From Pseudomonas laurylsulfatiphila (GTDB lineage Bacteria; Pseudomonadota; Gammaproteobacteria; Pseudomonadales; Pseudomonadaceae), in NCBI RefSeq assembly GCF_002934665.1, contig NZ_NIRS01000005.1, positions 434,001-498,000 of the forward strand: a stretch of 64,000 nucleotides of DNA. The letters run 5' to 3'. The position numbers and the translations under genes were made by a program. Shown piece by piece: positions 60,125-64,000 of this stretch (the first letter of the stretch is position 1; every line of letters begins with the position of its first letter). The notes beneath the pieces were generated by a model. That model made no database searches. It was not told where the DNA came from and was given only the letters and a program-made list of their open reading frames with translations.

Positions 60125-60508
60125 TCAAGCCTTGGGCTTCGCCTTCTTCGGCTTCAAATACTTGGTCAGCCCCTGGAACCAGATCACCAGCGCCGGGTTG
60201 CCCTTGATCTGAATCGATTTGTCCTGAATCCCGGTCATGAACGCCAGTTGCTTGTTCTTCGCCTGCATCGTGGCAAAGCCATACGCGGCGTCTTTGAAGG
60301 CAATCGCAAACGCAGGCTCGGCATGCACACCCGATTGGCTGGTGATGCGCTGGTCCTTCACGCGGAAATGCCGCGCCACTTTCCCGTCCAGTGTCTGCAG
60401 CTGGAACACTAGGTCCTTGTCACCCAACTGCTGCTGAAACGCCGGATTGGTCCGGCTGGCCTTACCCATCAACAAACCCAGCATCCACAGCAGAAAACGA
60501 AATTTCAT
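60125..60508 (-). CDS. SCP2 sterol-binding domain protein
   Basis: 127 residues. A short hydrophobic N-terminus (MKFRFLLWMLGLLMGKASRT) precedes an SCP2-like lipid-binding fold: LVFQLQTLDGKVARHFRVKD, HAEPAFAIAFKDAAYGFATM and DKSIQIKGNPALVIWFQGL, ending in a Lys-rich tail. It is PA5347-like; probably lipid-binding, ligand unknown. The ATG at 60508 has GAGG 8 nt upstream and is preferred over the GTG two codons earlier. It marks the right edge of the conserved backbone; beyond it the sequence is accessory. Confidence 0.78.
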   Translation of the reverse strand: MKFRFLLWMLGLLMGKASRTNPAFQQQLGDKDLVFQLQTLDGKVARHFRVKDQRITSQSGVHAEPAFAIAFKDAAYGFATMQAKNKQLAFMTGIQDKSIQIKGNPALVIWFQGLTKYLKPKKAKPKA

Positions 60509-60903
60509 GCGCACAGCCTCAGAAGGAAAATGAACGGCGGGGGCAGTGTAACGGCTAAAACATAGAACGCCAGCATCTGCTGGGTTTTGGAGAAGATGGT
60601 GCCAATTTTGACGCCGATGACTACCAAGTCATTGACGATCCTTCTGCACAAGAGACTTCGGCAGGCGGTGTTTTTCTACTCGATTACGCATTATCAGGAA
60701 CCCGCTATTATCCAGAACCCGAGTCAGTCTGACCCAAAATAGCGTTTCGTTGTGGATGTCAGTCGCAATGACAAAAATCGAATTGGGCGTGCCCACACAC
60801 CTGCCCGCCGCCCCCCTTTCCAGGTTAATGAGCCGTGCGCGGATAACGCTGTCGCGTTCCAGCGCACGGCTTATATCAGGTCAATTCATCTGATGGCTGG
60901 CCG
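60509..60903. other. Intergenic region with a terminator-like hairpin
   Basis: 395 nt without a supported gene. The inverted repeat AGCCGTGCGC (60831–60840) / GCGCACGGCT (60862–60871) could stop transcripts leaving the LRR gene, though the T-tract is poor. The minus-strand promoter of the SCP2 gene should lie near its left end. Base composition is more AT-rich than the backbone. Confidence 0.5.
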
Positions 60904-61809
60904 TTACGCGGTCACCGTATAGCGATAACTCACATTGGTCAGCCGCCCATGAATAGCCAGCATCACCTCGAACGTGCCAGGTGTGCGGGTCGGCAAATGC
61001 ACATAGCGCAGGTTTTCATCCAGATAAGCATCCGGACTGCCCACGATTTGGACACCGCCCGGTTCATACAGGACGTCACCCGGTGTCTGGGCCTGCACAA
61101 ATACTTCGGGCAGCCTGATGGGCAGCAAACTGTTTTGCGCCACATTGCCCAGCTCAAAAATGCCCAAGGCTTGATTGCGGGCATTGATGGTGGTGGTCGA
61201 AGGCATGGCATTCAGGACGGTCAGGTCTTCAAACCCGTTGCTCTGAACCAACAGGTTTTTGAGGGCGGTCAGCCTGGCAAAGGAATCCGGCAGCTTTCCG
61301 CACAGGTTATTGTTGTTACCCACGTCGAAGCGTTCCAGTTTTATCAGATTGCCAATCGACTCCGGAATACTGCCCCTCAAAATGCCCAGCGGTGATTGAG
61401 AACTCAGGTTCAGGCTAATCAGGCTTTCGAGTTTGCAGATCCAGTCTGGAATTGATTTGAGTGAGCAGTTGATGAAGTACGCCGACTTCAACTTTGCCAA
61501 CGTCCCGAAGTCTTCAGGCAGACGGGTGATAAGTTGGCGCTCTATCATCACATCCTCCAAGTTGCGCAAATGCCCAATGCCTCGCAAGTTGGTGATTTTT
61601 AGCGGTTCCCCGCTCAACACTCTCAACGCCGTCACTTTATCCAGCGTGTCCTGTGTCACCGTGTCTTCGATAGTCACCGGCGTGCCCGTGGCTTTTGAAA
61701 TATGCTCGGCCGCCACGCGCGCAAATGAAATGTCGTCAAAGAGAGTCTTGATCGGCGCCGGGATTTTCACAGGGGTAAAAGCCTTTGCAGTTGCCGTGTA
61801 CGAGGTCAT
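60904..61809 (-). CDS. Internalin-like leucine-rich repeat protein
   Basis: 301 residues, no signal peptide. The N-terminal cap (about 15–70) has the internalin pattern FARVAAEHISKATGTPVTIE followed by DTVTQDTLDKVTALRVLSG. About seven LRRs (72–210) follow, for example LRNLEDVMIERQLITRLPED, LESLISLNLSSQ and the plant-type GSIPESIGNLIKLERFDVGN. The C-terminal β domain (about 225–301) ends GTFEVMLAIHGRLTNVSYRY. Cap, LRR and Ig-like order are usual in Gram-positive internalins and rare in Pseudomonas. AAGGTGA precedes the ATG; a 23-codon longer frame lacks one. A perfect palindrome lies 61 nt upstream. A protein-binding or effector role is inferred. Confidence 0.7.
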   Translation of the reverse strand: MTSYTATAKAFTPVKIPAPIKTLFDDISFARVAAEHISKATGTPVTIEDTVTQDTLDKVTALRVLSGEPLKITNLRGIGHLRNLEDVMIERQLITRLPEDFGTLAKLKSAYFINCSLKSIPDWICKLESLISLNLSSQSPLGILRGSIPESIGNLIKLERFDVGNNNNLCGKLPDSFARLTALKNLLVQSNGFEDLTVLNAMPSTTTINARNQALGIFELGNVAQNSLLPIRLPEVFVQAQTPGDVLYEPGGVQIVGSPDAYLDENLRYVHLPTRTPGTFEVMLAIHGRLTNVSYRYTVTA

Positions 61810-61869
61810 GTCGGTCACCTTGCCAGTATTTAAGGAGACTCTTTTATAAAAAATCGACCGCCCCCTTTT

Positions 61870-61889
61870 AACTGTCATAACTGACAGTT
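61870..61889. promoter_or_regulatory. Perfect palindromic operator candidate upstream of the LRR gene
   Basis: AACTGTCA-TAAC-TGACAGTT: 8-bp perfect arms with a 4-nt centre. The form CT-N12-AG is that of lux-type boxes bound by LuxR-family regulators, although other dimeric regulators are possible. It is placed 61 nt before the LRR start codon, in the promoter zone. Confidence 0.5.
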
Positions 61890-62478
61890 GGTAAGACCCA
61901 TTTAGAATAATCCTGAGCCGGTTGACGGAGAGAACGGTATGCGGCGCACCGTAAAATTCACTAGCAAAACCTGAGGTCGCCTTAGAAAACGGAATTCAAT
62001 CACGCTAAACCATTGGCACGCGCTGACGCTCTCGAAAACGATCATTTTTCGAGAAGCCATCGTGAGAAAGAACGCCGCGACCATTTCAGCGAACCGGAAA
62101 TGCCGGCAATGATCGCCAAGCAACAACACCTGCAGAAACACATTCCTGTAGGAGCTGCCGCAGGCTGCGATCTTTTGATCTTGCACCCAGCAGACTTCTT
62201 GGACATTTCCTTCGCAACGCACATTCGGGGGCTTCTCTGACTGCGTATCACGTTGTTCGCCATCAAATTCACCCACGCCACGGCTCCAGGCAAAAATCCA
62301 GGTGCCAGCTTGGGTCGTTCCGCTTTGAGACATGCAACATTCTGAAATGCAGGAAGTTTCTGATCGCTGAAGGAGAGTCTTCCTACATCACCTCCTCCAA
62401 CTTCTTGTTAGCGTATTTCGGTCATGGACACCGGAGTTACCAGTCCACGAACGGGCGAACTGTCAGGGAGACACTCGA
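61890..62478. other. Long intergenic region between the LRR and effector genes
   Basis: About 590 nt with no gene I can support. It contains one dispersed repeat (62145–62184) and probably the plus-strand promoter of the effector gene. I looked for PAAR, VgrG or DUF4123 adaptor sequences, which often precede such effectors, and saw none. Confidence 0.5.
62145..62184. repeat. Short dispersed repeat
   Basis: CTGTAGGAGCTGCCGCAGGC followed by TGCGATCTTTTGATCTTG. Same family as the copies near 5.6, 25.0 and 30.5 kb, with GCAGGC in place of GAAGGC, which makes the stem more perfect. Confidence 0.85.
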
Positions 62479-63818
62479 ATGTTTTTATGGCAAATCGTGC
62501 CCACGTGGCACGAGATTGAAAAACGCATAACCCATGAAATGGGTTACCAGGGAGGAGCCAGCTTTCGAACGCATTTCAACGAACCTGCCCCCTCCATTTC
62601 TCTGAACATCCGACGGATCAACAGTGTCCGCTACGCATTCAACCAAGCCGAGTGGGAAGCCGGCCGCCTATTGAGGCAACGGTTCTCTGACCTCGACATC
62701 TCCAGCATCCTCAACGAGTTGATCGAAGTCGTTACTCAAATGGCAATGATCGTCGCCGGCAGTGTGCTGACCGGAGGGGCAATTGGCGCGGGAGTGGGCG
62801 CATTCCTCGGAGGGGCAGGTGCCATTCCCATGGGAGCCGCTGGCGCCGCAATGGGATTGCAAGTCAGCACCTGGATATTAGGGATACTTGGCCTGACGAC
62901 CATCGCCGAGTTTTTCGTCGAGGGATTGCCGCGCATTGGCGAGTATTACCTGACGGGCATCAACATCGCGTGGAGTGGCCCTCGTGGCGAGAGAGGGTTG
63001 AACCCGTTCAGCCTTTTGCCGAAAAAAGAGCCTCCCATCACATCGCACTGGGGCATGTGGAGGTTGTCGTCCTGCTGCTGGGAGCCATCGTCGCTTACAT
63101 TACGCGTGGTCGAGGTAATGCAAATGTCCTCGCCCAGGAAATGCGAGCAAGCCCCAAAGGGGCACGGCTTGGCGAATGGATGCTCAAGCATGAGGAGGCA
63201 CTGAAAAAACGACCAGACCTGCAAACCGCAGAGCCGCGCAGAGGTGCACTTGGCCCGCAGGAGCCTGCGCCTCCAGCAAATCGCCCACCTGGAAAAGACA
63301 AGGACTCGTCTCGTGTCAAACCGAACGCCATGCCGCTTCATAAAGTCGAATGTTTTAAAGCGGACAAGATGCCGGCGTCTAAAATCGGAGAGTTCGAGCG
63401 GCAGTTGAAGGGGCAAGAGGACGGGCTGAATCGGCTGACGGTTGATGAGTATCTGGAGAATATTGCTAATCCGGTGAAGCGTAGTCCGGCGGCGGCCAGG
63501 CTGGCTCGTAAAGATTTACAAATCAAGTTGCGAACACGGTTTCAAGATGAACTCTCACAAACCATGGACACACTCGACGCTGAAGTCGCTGCCATTAAAA
63601 AAGCCAAGGAAACGATGTCAAACCTTGCGGGGTTGCATAATCCTGATTTGCGCGCTGGCGGCAAGGACATCATTGCAGACTTTGGTGATCGACAAGTGAA
63701 CTCCAGTATCGGTCCTCAGTGGGGACCGAAGATCACAAATTTGAAGGCTGCCGCTGAAAATGTCCCATCACCAATGCGAAAATCAACTTTTCTCAACGTA
63801 AAATTACACAAATGTTAA
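62479..63818 (+). pseudogene. Ntox15 (Tde1-like DNase) effector gene with a frameshift
   Basis: Two halves of one protein in different phases. Residues 1–183 (62479–63027) form a DUF6861-like N-terminus with a glycine zipper GSVLTGGAIGAGVGAFLGGA (about 94–113) and a second hydrophobic helix (TWILGILGLTTIAEFFVEGL). After an A6 tract (63022–63027) the homology continues in the −1 phase with ALGHVEVVVLLLGAIVAYIT, a Pro-rich linker, then a polymorphic-toxin type 15 domain: GQEDGLNRLTVDEYLENIAN, the HxxD site HNPD (codon His at 63636) and KDIIADFGDRQVNSSIG. Agrobacterium Tde1, a type VI DNase effector, has the same glycine-zipper plus HxxD plan. Strong AGGGAG precedes the ATG. Causes could be a base loss in A7, ribosomal slippage or sequencing error. 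Confidence 0.75.
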
Positions 63819-63833
63819 TTAAGAAGGCATTGC

Positions 63834-64000
63834 ATGGACAGAGTATTTGCTAGATTTATAGAGAAGTTTGGTGGGCCTGTTGATCGACAGGAAGTGCCGG
63901 CATCAAGTATCGAAAGATATAAGGGAAAGCTGCCTAATCAGTTATTGGAGTACTGGGCTGAACACGGCTGGTGCGGATATGGTGATGGAATTTTTTGGAT
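63834..64000 (+). CDS. GAD-like domain immunity protein (Tdi1-like), 5' part only
   Basis: The 55 visible codons begin MDRVFARFIEKFGGPVDRQE and continue ASSIERYKGKLPNQLLEYWA then EHGWCGYGDGIFW, the start of a GAD-like/DUF1851 protein. Tdi1, which neutralises Tde1 DNase in Agrobacterium, has this domain pair. The gene follows the Ntox15 gene by 15 nt, with AAGAAGG before the ATG, the standard effector–immunity arrangement. It is cut by the window end, so the DUF1851 part is not seen. It appears intact although the toxin upstream is frameshifted. Confidence 0.75.
   Translation, partial: MDRVFARFIEKFGGPVDRQEVPASSIERYKGKLPNQLLEYWAEHGWCGYGDGIFW

Noticed and set aside
62424..62520. Short frame just before the effector gene, considered as a PAAR or adaptor remnant
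   Set aside because: About 30 codons with no PAAR or DUF4123 signature, and it overlaps the effector start in another phase.
1..64000. tRNA, rRNA or other classical structural RNA genes
   Set aside because: No cloverleaf with conserved TΨC and anticodon arms, and no rRNA segment, was recognised on either strand by eye; a model-based scan was not possible.

Overview
This is a chromosomal segment of a Pseudomonas of the fluorescens/putida type. The gene order xerC – sutA – amtB/glnK – ubiK – yifB – proE-like – rep – xpt – pauR – dadX/dadA – lrp – kauB – rpmG/rpmB – radC – coaBC – dut – algC – argB – pyrE – crc – rph – yicC – gmk – rpoZ – spoT – ridA – exbBD/tonB – oxyR – recG resembles, from memory, the PA5279–PA5347 stretch of P. 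aeruginosa PAO1. The DNA is GC-rich, and most operons are separated by paired REP palindromes with GCGAGC-rich arms, as is typical of plant- and soil-associated pseudomonads.

Layout. 0–5.6 kb: end of a DUF484 gene, xerC, a HAD phosphatase, sutA, yjbQ, the amtB–glnK ammonium module and ubiK. 5.6–7.7 kb: a small accessory island with a C4-like antisense RNA, a BRO-N antirepressor-like pseudogene, an orphan HigA, a GNAT-like gene and a 56-residue ORF. 7.8–10.8 kb: yifB, then an IS110/IS1111-type insertion sequence abutting a REP. 10.8–20.7 kb: LysR regulator, MATE exporter, a GGDEF/EAL protein, rep, xpt, a CoA hydrolase/transferase and cytochrome c5. 20.9–34.0 kb: an alanine and polyamine catabolism neighbourhood (pauR, dadX, a Rid protein, dadA, lrp, a pauB-like oxidoreductase, kauB), interleaved with a MocR regulator, a DUF1127 protein, a phospholipase D-family lipoprotein and an MFS transporter. 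34.2–60.5 kb: mostly housekeeping genes covering ribosomal proteins, CoA, dUTP, sugar phosphate, arginine and pyrimidine metabolism, Crc, RNA processing, the stringent response, TonB energisation, the OxyR stress regulon and RecG. 60.5–64 kb: a second accessory region with an internalin-like leucine-rich-repeat protein, a frameshifted glycine-zipper/Ntox15 (Tde1-like DNase) effector gene, and the start of its probable GAD-like immunity gene, cut by the window end.

The most interesting point is the 5.8–6.5 kb locus. A folded RNA element carries two unpaired segments that are exactly complementary to two sites in the leader of the BRO-N reading frame, and one of those sites includes its Shine–Dalgarno sequence. 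This is the arrangement of the phage P1/P7 C4 antisense RNA and antirepressor switch, but here the target frame carries an internal stop. Other points worth checking are the IS1111-type element with a long 3' non-coding end that may encode a bridge (seek) RNA, the frameshift in an A6 tract of the effector gene, and several clean palindromes that look like operators (27351–27373, 33577–33596, 61870–61889).

All functional calls come from reading the sequence and from recalled family knowledge. No database search was run.
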